A DNA stretch of 64,000 nt from Janibacter sp. Soil728 (GTDB lineage: Bacteria; Actinomycetota; Actinomycetes; Actinomycetales; Dermatophilaceae): assembly GCF_001428305.1 (NCBI RefSeq), contig NZ_LMRZ01000005.1:1-64000 (forward strand), written 5' to 3'. Both the position numbers and the translations under genes were made by a program. The first letter of the stretch is position 1, and the number at the start of each line of letters is the position of its first letter. Below are positions 52,624-60,078 of the stretch, in pieces. The notes under the pieces were generated by a model. It was given only the letters and a program-made list of their open reading frames with translations, was not told where the DNA came from and did not search any database.

Positions 52624-54488
52624 CAGACGACGAGGATCGTGACTGTGGAGCCCTTGGGTGCGCTGCCGCCGCCGGGGCGTGAGGCGCGGACCTCGTCGAG
52701 GACCCCGCCGAGGAAGGTCTGCACCGAGACCTTGAAGCCGGCGTCCTGCAGCTTCGTGGTCGCCGCGGCGCGGCTGAGGCCGTCGACGTCGGGGACCGCG
52801 ATCATCTCCGGGCCCTTGGACACGGTGATCGTCACCGTCTCCCCGGGCAGGAGGGTTCCGCTCGAGGGGCTCTGGCTGACGACCGAACCCTTGGTGACCG
52901 ACGAGGAGTAGACCTCGTCGGACGTGGCGACATCCAGCCCGGCGCCCTCGAGGGCAGTCGTGGCGTCGGCGGAGGTCTTGCCCGTGACGCCCGGGACGTC
53001 GATCGGCTCGGGGCCCTTGGAGATCACGAGGTCGACCGGGGCGTCGCGCTTGAGGCTGGTACCGGTCTTGGGCGTGGTGGAGACGACCTCGCCCTTGGGC
53101 ACGGTGTCGTCCCACGCCTGCGTCGTCGTGTCGACGACCAGGTGGGTGGACTTGAGGGCGGCCGTCGCCTGTGCGGTGGTCTTGCCGTCGAGGTCGGGGA
53201 CCTTGTACCGCTCCGGTCCCTTGGAGAAGACGATGGTGACCTCGCTGCCCTTCGACAGCTCGGTGCCGGTGGGTGGGTTGGAGGTGATCGCCTGCCCCTT
53301 GGGCACCTTCTCGTCGAAGGCGCTCTGCTCGGTGAGCGACAGATCGTTCTGGGTGAGAGTGGACTCGACGTCCTGCTGGGTCTGACCAGCGGTGTCGGGT
53401 ACGAGGACCATGCTGCCGGGACCCTCCTGGGTCCACCACCAGCCACCGCCGGCGGCGAGGAGGGCGGCGAGCAGGAGTGCCACGAGGACACCTCGAGCAC
53501 GGCGACGGCGGCGCGAAGGGGGAGCCGGAGCAGACGTGGCGATGGCGGTGGTCGGACGGGGGCGCGGGTGGGCGATCGTCGCCGTCCCGACGGAGGTCGT
53601 GCGCCGGCTGGCGCCGGGGCGGCGGTCCAGCTCGTCGGTGGTCAGGTCGGCCCGGACCCGCTGCAGCTCGGCGAGGTAGGCACCCGCGTCGCGTGGGCGT
53701 CCGTCGGGATCGCGGTGGGTCGCCAGCGCGAACAGGTCGTCGAGCTGTACCGGCAGCCCCTCCACCACATCAGAGGGCGCGGCCAAGGACCCGTGGACGT
53801 GCTGGAAGGCGACATGGATCGGGGACTCGCCCTCGACGGCTCGCTGCCCGGTGAGCAGCTCGAAGAGGATGAGACCGGCCGCGTAGACATCGCTGCGAGC
53901 GTCCGCGATGCCGCGCTCGACCTGCTCGGGGGAGAGGTAGGCCACCGTGCCGAAGAGCACGCCGTCATCGGCGGTGGTGGTCTGGGAGGTGACGGCTCGG
54001 GCCAGCCCGAAGTCCGCGACCTTGATCTGGCCGCGGTCGGCGATGAGCACGTTCTCGGGCTTGACGTCGCGGTGGATGTAACCGGCCTCGTGCGCGGCGG
54101 CCAGACCGGTGAGGACCGGCTCGAGGATGTCGAGCGCAGCGCGGGGGGTGAGGGCGCCCTCGGCGTCCATGACGGCCCGTGCGGTGCGCCCTTCGATGTA
54201 CTCCATCGCGAGGAAGACCTGACCGTTGTCCTCGCCCTGGTCGAAGACGGGCACGACATTGGGGTGGCTCAAGCGAGCGGCCGATCGGGCCTCGCGACGG
54301 AAGCGCGACACGAAGGTCTCGTCCGCCGCGAGGTCGGGGCGCATGACCTTCAGGGCCACCTCCCGGTCCAGCCGGGTGTCGGTGGCGAGCAGGACCGTGG
54401 CCATCCCGCCGTCAGCGAGGTGGCGCAGCACCTTGTACCGACCGTCGACGAGGTCGCCGACGAGCGGGTGCGTGGATGCGGTGGTCAC
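52623..54488 (-). CDS. pknL: PASTA-domain Ser/Thr protein kinase (PknL-like)
   Basis: A ~621-residue transmembrane kinase. Kinase domain (residues ~10-270): GGMATVLLA, VALKVM, HRDVKPENVL, KVADFGLA, AYLSPEQVE. A membrane helix (GVLVALLLAALLAAGGG) near 330 is followed by four PASTA domains (each ending in a VTI-x-SKGPE or TVTILVV strand) that bind muropeptides/lipid II. The order kinase, adjacent LysM hydrolase and Rv2175c-like regulator parallels the mycobacterial pknL-Rv2175c pair. GTG 54488 follows TAGACT (54495-54500) by six bases, a leaderless start; TTG 54494 is in frame too. Confidence 0.9.
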   Translation of the reverse strand: MTTASTHPLVGDLVDGRYKVLRHLADGGMATVLLATDTRLDREVALKVMRPDLAADETFVSRFRREARSAARLSHPNVVPVFDQGEDNGQVFLAMEYIEGRTARAVMDAEGALTPRAALDILEPVLTGLAAAHEAGYIHRDVKPENVLIADRGQIKVADFGLARAVTSQTTTADDGVLFGTVAYLSPEQVERGIADARSDVYAAGLILFELLTGQRAVEGESPIHVAFQHVHGSLAAPSDVVEGLPVQLDDLFALATHRDPDGRPRDAGAYLAELQRVRADLTTDELDRRPGASRRTTSVGTATIAHPRPRPTTAIATSAPAPPSRRRRRARGVLVALLLAALLAAGGGWWWTQEGPGSMVLVPDTAGQTQQDVESTLTQNDLSLTEQSAFDEKVPKGQAITSNPPTGTELSKGSEVTIVFSKGPERYKVPDLDGKTTAQATAALKSTHLVVDTTTQAWDDTVPKGEVVSTTPKTGTSLKRDAPVDLVISKGPEPIDVPGVTGKTSADATTALEGAGLDVATSDEVYSSSVTKGSVVSQSPSSGTLLPGETVTITVSKGPEMIAVPDVDGLSRAAATTKLQDAGFKVSVQTFLGGVLDEVRASRPGGGSAPKGSTVTILVV

Positions 54489-54523
54489 GCTCAAAGTCTA
54501 GGTTCGCCCCCTTCGTCCATCCG

Positions 54524-55678
54524 TCACATCCGGGTTCGGAGCGCCTTGACGTTCTTCACGTACTGCTTGGTGTCGGTGTACATGCCGTTGGACTCCACGG
54601 ACGCCAGGCCCTGGTAGTAGCCGGCGATGGCGTCGGAGGTGCTGTCTGCCTGCTCGGTGAGGACCTTGAGCAGCAGGACACCGGCCGTGATGTTGTCGTC
54701 GGTGTCGAGCAGGTCGAGCTGGCGACCGGCGAGCTGCGAGGTCCACTCGCCGGTGCTCGGGATGACCTGCATGGTGCCGACGGCGTTGGCGACGGACACC
54801 TGGCGTTGGTTCCAGCCGGACTCCTGGTAGGAGATGGCCAGGGCGATCGACGGGTCGACCCCGTGCTGGCGGGAGATGCGGGTGATCTTGGCCTTGGTCT
54901 CAGCGCGGCTCGGGACCGCCCGCCCGGCGAGGATGCTGCGGTTGCGGTCCGCGGCGTCGACGATCTTGTCCGAGTAGGTGCGACCGGCGAAGGTGTTGTT
55001 CTTCGTCGCGGTCGGCTTCTTCTTGGCGTGGGTGGCGTTCGAGGAGCTCTTGGACGCGCCGGTGACCTTGAGGCTGGTGCCGGGGTGGATGAACTCGTTG
55101 CTGGAGATTCGGTTGAGCTTGGCCAGGCGCGCGACGCTCATGTGGTGGCGGGCGGCGATGCCCGTGAGGGTCTCCCCGTCGCGCACCGTGTGGCGCGACG
55201 TGGTCGCCGGGCGGCTGGCGCGCTTGGCAGGCTTGGTCGCGGCGCCCGTGACACGGAGCTTTTCACCGGGGTGGATGAACTTGCCGCTGAGGTCGTTGAG
55301 CGAGCGCAGTCGCTCGACGCTCATGTGGTGGCGGGCGGCGATGCCGGTCAAGGTGTCACCGCTGCGCACGACGTACGAGCGGGTGGAACCAGAGCGGGCG
55401 GGCTTCGACGCGGAACGCTCAGGGGCGGTGGATGCCGAGCGTCCGGGGACTCGCAGCTTCTGTCCCGGGTGGATGAAGGAGTCGGCGGAGAGGTGGTTGC
55501 GCGACAGCAGGGCCGCCGGGCTCACGTGGTAGCGGGCGGCGATGTCGTAGATCGTCTCGCCGGCGCGGACGGTGTGGCTGGGCGTGCCTTGGGACGCGTG
55601 GGCCGTGGTCTCGGCGGTCTGGTCGATCTCTGCGACCACGGGCATGGCGGGGGCAGTGACGAGAAGCGGAAGGACCAT
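54524..55678 (-). CDS. Secreted LysM-repeat lytic transglycosylase
   Basis: A 384-residue cell-wall hydrolase. A short N-terminal signal, three LysM domains (each with a VR-x-G-E/D-T or equivalent start followed by IAARHHMS and FIHPG-x-KL) at about residues 35-78, 100-143 and 162-205, a linker, and a C-terminal SLT domain with the catalytic glutamate in AISYQESGWNQRQVSVANAVGT. Probably cleaves peptidoglycan under control of the neighbouring PASTA kinase (inference). ATG 55678 follows GGAG. The 195-bp gap upstream holds degenerate TGTGGCGYRTGTGG direct repeats. Confidence 0.88.
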   Translation of the reverse strand: MVLPLLVTAPAMPVVAEIDQTAETTAHASQGTPSHTVRAGETIYDIAARYHVSPAALLSRNHLSADSFIHPGQKLRVPGRSASTAPERSASKPARSGSTRSYVVRSGDTLTGIAARHHMSVERLRSLNDLSGKFIHPGEKLRVTGAATKPAKRASRPATTSRHTVRDGETLTGIAARHHMSVARLAKLNRISSNEFIHPGTSLKVTGASKSSSNATHAKKKPTATKNNTFAGRTYSDKIVDAADRNRSILAGRAVPSRAETKAKITRISRQHGVDPSIALAISYQESGWNQRQVSVANAVGTMQVIPSTGEWTSQLAGRQLDLLDTDDNITAGVLLLKVLTEQADSTSDAIAGYYQGLASVESNGMYTDTKQYVKNVKALRTRM

Positions 55679-55873
55679 GTGGGGACTCCGATGTCGGGGA
55701 CGCAGGGGAACGCCCGGGGGTGGGAGATGTGGCGCGTGTGGGACCTGTTACTGATGTGGCGTATGTGGTTTCTGCGACGACGGTACCGAAGATGAGCCTG
55801 TTTCGCGCGTTGTCCGACACGTGGCGCGCTTCGATGTGCTGGGCCGGACCCGCGCTCTGACACACTGGCGGGC

Positions 55874-56227
55874 GTGAATGACACCCCTGATCTTGATGTC
55901 TGGCTGCCTCTCCCCGACGTGGCCGAGCGGCTCGGCGTCCGCCTGTCCGACGTGCGACGGATGCTCGACGATCGCGAGCTCCTCGCCTCGCGCCGCGGGG
56001 AGCGCAACACGCTCTGCGTGCCGGAGGTCTTCCTCGGCGAGGACGGTCCGTTGCCCGAGCTTGCCGGGACCTTCACGGTGCTGAGCGATGCTGCCTTCTC
56101 CGACGAGGAGATCCTCGAGTGGATGTTTGCTCGTGACGAGACGTGGCCCGCAGGGTCGACCGCGATCGAGGCGATGCTCGCGGGATTCAAGACCGAGGTG
56201 CGCCGCCGGGCGATGGAAGAGGCGTAG
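55874..56227 (+). CDS. Rv2175c-like DNA-binding protein, PknL-substrate family
   Basis: A 117-residue regulator: an N-terminal winged helix of the MerR/excisionase-like kind (LPDVAERLGVRLSDVRRML, VPEVFLGEDG) and a C-terminal helical domain (FSDEEILEWMF, GSTAIEAMLAGFKTEVRR) characteristic of Rv2175c, phosphorylated by PknL in mycobacteria (known there). Its placement divergent from the LysM/PknL genes supports the same partnership here. GTG start at 55874. Confidence 0.85.
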   Translation: MNDTPDLDVWLPLPDVAERLGVRLSDVRRMLDDRELLASRRGERNTLCVPEVFLGEDGPLPELAGTFTVLSDAAFSDEEILEWMFARDETWPAGSTAIEAMLAGFKTEVRRRAMEEA

Positions 56228-56236
56228 AGCGGCGGG

Positions 56237-57208
56237 TCAGCCTTCGTCGGCAGTGAGCCGAGTCTTTGTGCCGACCACGGCGAGGGTGTCGACGGGCTCG
56301 TCCTGCAGGTCGGCGGTGGTGGCGATGTCTTGCCATTGGCCGCCGTTGACGCGGTATCGGCCGGTCAGTCGGGCGTCGACCTTGATGTCGACGTCGCCGG
56401 TCTTCGTGTACTTGTGCGTGATGTCGCCGTCGAGGTGGGTGCCGCCCGGGCTGGTGGTCCACTCGGAGTGGGTGCCGTCACCGAAGTCGTAGCGGTAGTC
56501 CTGTGCATCGACCTTGAAGTCGATGGTCCAGGACAAGAGCTTGACGGGCTTGCTGGTCTCGCCCGGCTCCAGGCCGGTGTCCTCGGGCCATGTCGCGGCG
56601 TAGTAGGTCGTGAAGTTGGTCAGGGTCTTCATGCCCTTGGGCTCGACGCTGACGGTCGGCTTGCTGAAGGGGAGCTCTTTGAAGGCGGTCTGGATCTGGG
56701 CGAAGGTCGGGACGGGTGGGGCCTGGATGGGAACGACCAGAGGCGGTCGGCCAGGGCCTTGGTCGATGGTCACGGAGTCGGCGACTCCGCACGTGGTGCG
56801 GGAGTTCTGCCATGGGCCGTCGTTGACGGAGACGTAGGTGATGGTGGGCGGTTGGAAGTAGTTGGGGTCGCCTGACTCGGTGATGCACCCGGCGCGGGTG
56901 CCGGCGCAATCCGTGTTGCGGTTCTCGCAGGTCTCGTACCTGACCTTCACCTCGTCCTTGGGCTTCGCGCCCTTGATGTCTGTCGAGACGATGTTGGCCG
57001 ACAGGGCCCGGCCGGAGGGGAGGGTTGGTGCTCCGCCTGCGTCTGCGCCTTTGGCGAGGCCGGGTGGGATGATGCGATGTTCTTCCACCGATGCTCCAGC
57101 GCCAATGTCGGAGATCACTCCGATGGGGTCTGCGTGGGCCGATTGGATCGAAAGAACCGTGAAGCAGAATGCGGCGAGTATCGCGATCGGGGAGATGCGG
57201 CTGGTCAT
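56237..57208 (-). CDS. Secreted protein with PKD-like domain
   Basis: A 323-residue exported protein: Sec signal (SPIAILAAFCFTVLSIQSAHA), a Cys-paired region (YETCENRNTDCAGTRAGC), and a PKD-type fold in the second half (YDFGDGTHSEWT, GGTHLDGDITHKYTKTGDVDIKV). No enzyme motif is seen; an adhesive or structural surface role is a guess. Its ATG overlaps the stop of the lipoprotein gene upstream (ATGA), so the two form an operon. Base composition is lower in G+C than neighbouring genes, consistent with an accessory pair. Confidence 0.78.
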   Translation of the reverse strand: MTSRISPIAILAAFCFTVLSIQSAHADPIGVISDIGAGASVEEHRIIPPGLAKGADAGGAPTLPSGRALSANIVSTDIKGAKPKDEVKVRYETCENRNTDCAGTRAGCITESGDPNYFQPPTITYVSVNDGPWQNSRTTCGVADSVTIDQGPGRPPLVVPIQAPPVPTFAQIQTAFKELPFSKPTVSVEPKGMKTLTNFTTYYAATWPEDTGLEPGETSKPVKLLSWTIDFKVDAQDYRYDFGDGTHSEWTTSPGGTHLDGDITHKYTKTGDVDIKVDARLTGRYRVNGGQWQDIATTADLQDEPVDTLAVVGTKTRLTADEG

Positions 57209-57840
57209 GTGGCAACCCAATCTGCCATCTGCCATCGCCCGTTCTGCCAAATCAGGTGCTCAGTGAGTGTGTATTGGGCAGCTTTCACCGTGCCGTTTGG
57301 CTCGCCGTTCGAATCGACGCGTTTGTGGGCGGCCACCTTGACATTCATCGACACTTTGTAGCCGGCGTCTGGACGTTTGACTGCTTTGACGTTAGACACT
57401 GAATAGGGATTCTTGTCCCGCGACCAGCCCTTGGCGTGCTCCTCGTTGATGTGCTTGATCGCGGTGCTGCACACCTGGCAGTCGCTGGTGTCCATCTGTT
57501 CGAGAGCAATCGTCTCTCCACTGTGACCTGCCTCGCCCAGGGCCTCGTAGTAGTACTTCCCGAAGGCCGCAGCTCCTTCCTTCGTCTCTTCCCGAGCGGC
57601 CGCAGGCAGATCGCTGGGCATCTCGGGCCCCTCGCTGGTAGCGCTGCTGCTGGAGGGGCTGCTCGACGAAGAGCTCGAGCCGGATGCGCTCGAGGAGGGC
57701 GGCGACGTCGAGTCCCCGGGCAGGGGAGAGACGGTCGTCGAAGACGTCGGCTCGACAGGCTCGTCACCACTGCACGCGGCCAGGCCTCCGGTCAGGAGGG
57801 CGGCTGCGGTCAGGACTGCTGCTCCACGCGTGAACTGCAC
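57205..57840 (-). CDS. DUF6318-type lipoprotein
   Basis: A 211-residue lipoprotein: signal AALLTGGLAACSGDEP (lipobox LAAC), a serine-rich linker of about 40 residues (SASGSSSSSSSPSSSSATS) and a folded domain (EGAAAFGKYYYEALGEAG, SDCQVCSTAIKHINEEHAKG with a CxxC pair) matching DUF6318. The family is found in actinobacteria, unknown function. First gene of the pair with the PKD protein. Confidence 0.82.
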   Translation of the reverse strand: MQFTRGAAVLTAAALLTGGLAACSGDEPVEPTSSTTVSPLPGDSTSPPSSSASGSSSSSSSPSSSSATSEGPEMPSDLPAAAREETKEGAAAFGKYYYEALGEAGHSGETIALEQMDTSDCQVCSTAIKHINEEHAKGWSRDKNPYSVSNVKAVKRPDAGYKVSMNVKVAAHKRVDSNGEPNGTVKAAQYTLTEHLIWQNGRWQMADWVAT

Positions 57841-57969
57841 GATCTTCGCTTTCGTCGACGACGGGCGCGAACCGTGTGGCCACCCCCGAGAACGCCGTCA
57901 ACGCTAGCGACTTCCGGCCAACTCGCATCTTGACCGTCCACAGGCGCCGAGACGAGCGTCAGACGGGGA

Positions 57970-58050
57970 GTGTCGTACTGCAGTTCGCGCAGCAACCGAC
58001 GAGGAGTCGCGGGTCCTGGGGTGTGGCGGACGCCAACTGCAGTCCGACAC
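57970..58050. repeat. 16-bp inverted repeat spaced 49 bp
   Basis: GTGTCGTACTGCAGTT (57970-57985) and AACTGCAGTCCGACAC (58035-58050) pair with one mismatch. It lies in the 228-bp gap between the ends of the prenyl synthase and the lipoprotein start. It may be the transcription end of the synthase gene or a mobile-element scar. Nothing else notable is seen in that gap. Confidence 0.7.
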
Positions 58051-58068
58051 GCAGTGGCCGGGCTGGTC

Positions 58069-59154
58069 TCAGGTGGTGCGCGCGGTGGTGACGTCGACGA
58101 GATCGGCGAGGACCGACCGCGCGGGGTCGGCGACCCCGGTCGCCTCAGCGAGAGCAGCGCGGGCCGCCTCGGCGCCGACGGTGATGTCGCGCTCGACCCC
58201 GTCGAGGGCGCCCGTGTCGACGATCAGCTCGCGGAAGGACTCGACCTCTTCGGCGCCCAGGTCGGGTGCCCCGAGCCACTGGTCGACCTTGGTCGTCGCG
58301 ACGTCGTCCGCACCCGCGAGGGTGCGGGCGATGAGCACGGTGCGCTTGCCCTCGCGCAGGTCGTCGCCCGCGGGCTTGCCGGTGACCTCTGGGTCGCCGA
58401 AGACGCCGAGCACGTCGTCGCGCAGCTGGAAGGCCTCACCCAGCGCCAGCCCGTAGCGGGACAGGGCCGCGAGGTCGCTCTCGGACGCGCCGCCAGCGGT
58501 CGCCCCGATGAGCAGCGGGTGCTCGATCGAGTACTTGGCGCTCTTGTAGCGGATGACGTGCCGCGAGCGTTCGATCCGCTCGGCGTCGTCCAGCCGGTGC
58601 CATGGGCGCATCGAGGTGACGATGTCGAGGAACTGGCCGGCCATGAGCTGTCCGCGCATCCGCTCGAAGGCCGGGCGGGCTGCAGCGAGCGCCTCCGTGG
58701 GCAGACCCGAGTCGGCGTAGAGGTCGTCGCACCAGCCGAGGCAGAGGTTGCCGGCGAGGATCGCGCCAGCCACGCCGAAGCGGTCCGGATCGCCGTGCCA
58801 GACGCGCTCTGCGTGGGTCCGTGCGAGGGCCCGGTGCATCGCCGGCTGACCGCGGCGGGTCTCGCTGTCGTCCATGACGTCGTCGTGGATGAGCGCAGCG
58901 GCCTGGAAGAGCTCCATCGAGGCGGCGAGGGAGATTGCGCCCTCGTCGTCGTCGCGCCCGGCAGCGCGCCAGCCCCAGTAGGCGAACCCGGCCCGCAGCC
59001 GCTTGCCGCCCTGCAGGAGGGTGCGCACGGGGCCGGTGAGGTCGGCCACATCAGGTCCGATCTCGGCGAGCTCGACCTCCCAGCGGTCCAGCTCGGTGTC
59101 GATGCGGTCCTGGACCCGCGAACGCAGGTCGGCCAGGTCCAGCGGGTGCGGCAC
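58069..59154 (-). CDS. Polyprenyl (geranylgeranyl-type) diphosphate synthase
   Basis: A 361-residue trans-isoprenyl diphosphate synthase. First Asp-rich motif DDVMDDSETRRG (FARM) and second FQLRDDVLGVFGD (SARM) are intact, with GGKRLRAGF and KSAKYSIEHPL between. Product chain length depends on residues before FARM (SMELFQAAALIHDD) and cannot be fixed here; by position it matches mycobacterial idsA2. GTG start at 59154, divergent from the SOS operon. Confidence 0.9.
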   Translation of the reverse strand: MPHPLDLADLRSRVQDRIDTELDRWEVELAEIGPDVADLTGPVRTLLQGGKRLRAGFAYWGWRAAGRDDDEGAISLAASMELFQAAALIHDDVMDDSETRRGQPAMHRALARTHAERVWHGDPDRFGVAGAILAGNLCLGWCDDLYADSGLPTEALAAARPAFERMRGQLMAGQFLDIVTSMRPWHRLDDAERIERSRHVIRYKSAKYSIEHPLLIGATAGGASESDLAALSRYGLALGEAFQLRDDVLGVFGDPEVTGKPAGDDLREGKRTVLIARTLAGADDVATTKVDQWLGAPDLGAEEVESFRELIVDTGALDGVERDITVGAEAARAALAEATGVADPARSVLADLVDVTTARTT

Positions 59155-59230
59155 GTGGGCTCCAGTGGCGAGAGGTGTCGGTGGTCCGTGGTCGGATCCT
59201 TGGGTCGCGACCAGCCTACGTCGAGCGGGG

Positions 59231-59259
59231 TTGACTGGCTGTCAGCCCCCCGGTCTACT
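59231..59259 (+). promoter_or_regulatory. Sigma70-type promoter of the DUF6504-HEPN-dnaE2 operon
   Basis: TTGACT (59231-59236), a 17-bp spacer and TCTACT (59254-59259). The LexA-type box starts five bases after the -10, placing it over the transcription start. Confidence 0.7.
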
Positions 59260-59264
59260 GTTGT

Positions 59265-59280
59265 TCGAACAGATGTTCGA
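59265..59280 (+). promoter_or_regulatory. SOS box (LexA operator)
   Basis: TCGAACAGATGTTCGA is a perfect match to the actinobacterial/Gram-positive SOS consensus TCGAAC-N4-GTTCGA. It overlaps the expected transcription start of the operon ending in dnaE2. Confidence 0.88.
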
Positions 59281-59294
59281 GCAAAGGAGTGGTC

Positions 59295-59591
59295 ATGGTC
59301 AGGCTCGTCGAGGAGGCCATAGAGGTACGAGTGGCGGAGACACGACCGGAGCAGTTCCTCTGGAGAGGGCGGCTCTACCGGGTCACCGAGGTGGTCGATC
59401 ACTGGCAGGAGAGGCGTGCCTGGTGGCGCGCGACAGACGGGCAGTCGCTCTCGCAGGTCCCGCTCGCCCGGGACGTGTGGCGGGTGTCCGCGAGCCGGGG
59501 CCGCAGCGGCACGCCAGGGGTCTACGACCTGGGCGTGGACGGTGGCTCGTCGGGCGCGTCCGACTGGCTGCTCCTGCGGACCCAGGACTGA
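59295..59591 (+). CDS. DUF6504-family protein
   Basis: A 98-residue protein (VRLVEEAIEVRVAETRPEQF, RLYRVTEVVDHWQERRAWW) with a small beta barrel-like pattern, matching DUF6504, which accompanies error-prone polymerase genes in actinobacteria. ATG 59295 follows AAAGGAG by 5 bases; the GTG at 59289 falls inside that site. First gene of the SOS operon. Function unknown. Confidence 0.83.
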   Translation: MVRLVEEAIEVRVAETRPEQFLWRGRLYRVTEVVDHWQERRAWWRATDGQSLSQVPLARDVWRVSASRGRSGTPGVYDLGVDGGSSGASDWLLLRTQD

Positions 59592-59601
59592 GGGGGCGGT
59601 G

Positions 59602-60078
59602 ATGGTTGCCGTTGCCGTCCTCCACCCCGATCGCCTCGACGGGGCGATGGACCTGCTCTTCAGCGCGGGAGAGAGCCTCGCGGCCGCGCACATGGCTCGC
59701 AGCGTGCCTGATCGCAGTGCCGGGACCCGGCTTGCCGTGCTCCGGGCTGCTGCCGCCGTGCTGTGCGTGCGTGGTCGTCCCATGCGCTCCGGTCCCGTCG
59801 ACGTGTGGCAGCTGCTGCCCCAGGTGGCGCCCGAGCTGACCGAGTGGGCGGACTTCTTCGAGGTGGTCCTGCCCGAAGGGGGGACCCGCCCCGGTCATGG
59901 AGCGGCCGGACCGATGAGCGTGCGCGAGGTCGACGACCTGCTGCGCCAGGGAGAGGACTTCGTGCGGATCGTCGCCGGTCTCCTCGGCCTGTCACCGGTG
60001 CCGGTGCCCGGTGACCTCGTCGCGATCACGGGCGCGCCTGACCTCAAGGAGATGCGGTACGGCGGTGGTGCCGGGTGA
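59602..60078 (+). CDS. SAV_6107-family HEPN-domain protein
   Basis: A 158-residue helical protein (GAMDLLFSAGESLAAAHMARSV, RLAVLRAAAAVLCVRGRP, VDDLLRQGEDFVRIVAGLLGL) matching the SAV_6107 HEPN family that lies beside dnaE2 in actinobacteria. The RNase motif RX4-6H of toxic HEPN proteins is not obvious. It overlaps dnaE2 (GTGA). Confidence 0.78.
   Translation: MVAVAVLHPDRLDGAMDLLFSAGESLAAAHMARSVPDRSAGTRLAVLRAAAAVLCVRGRPMRSGPVDVWQLLPQVAPELTEWADFFEVVLPEGGTRPGHGAAGPMSVREVDDLLRQGEDFVRIVAGLLGLSPVPVPGDLVAITGAPDLKEMRYGGGAG

Noticed and set aside
53142-54617. Plus-strand ORF antisense to the PASTA kinase
   Set aside because: Shadow of kinase and PASTA coding; no independent start signals.
55679-55873. 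Possible c-di-AMP (ydaO-type) riboswitch before the LysM gene
   Set aside because: The gap is upstream of a cell-wall hydrolase, a usual place for that switch, but I could not find its conserved segments.
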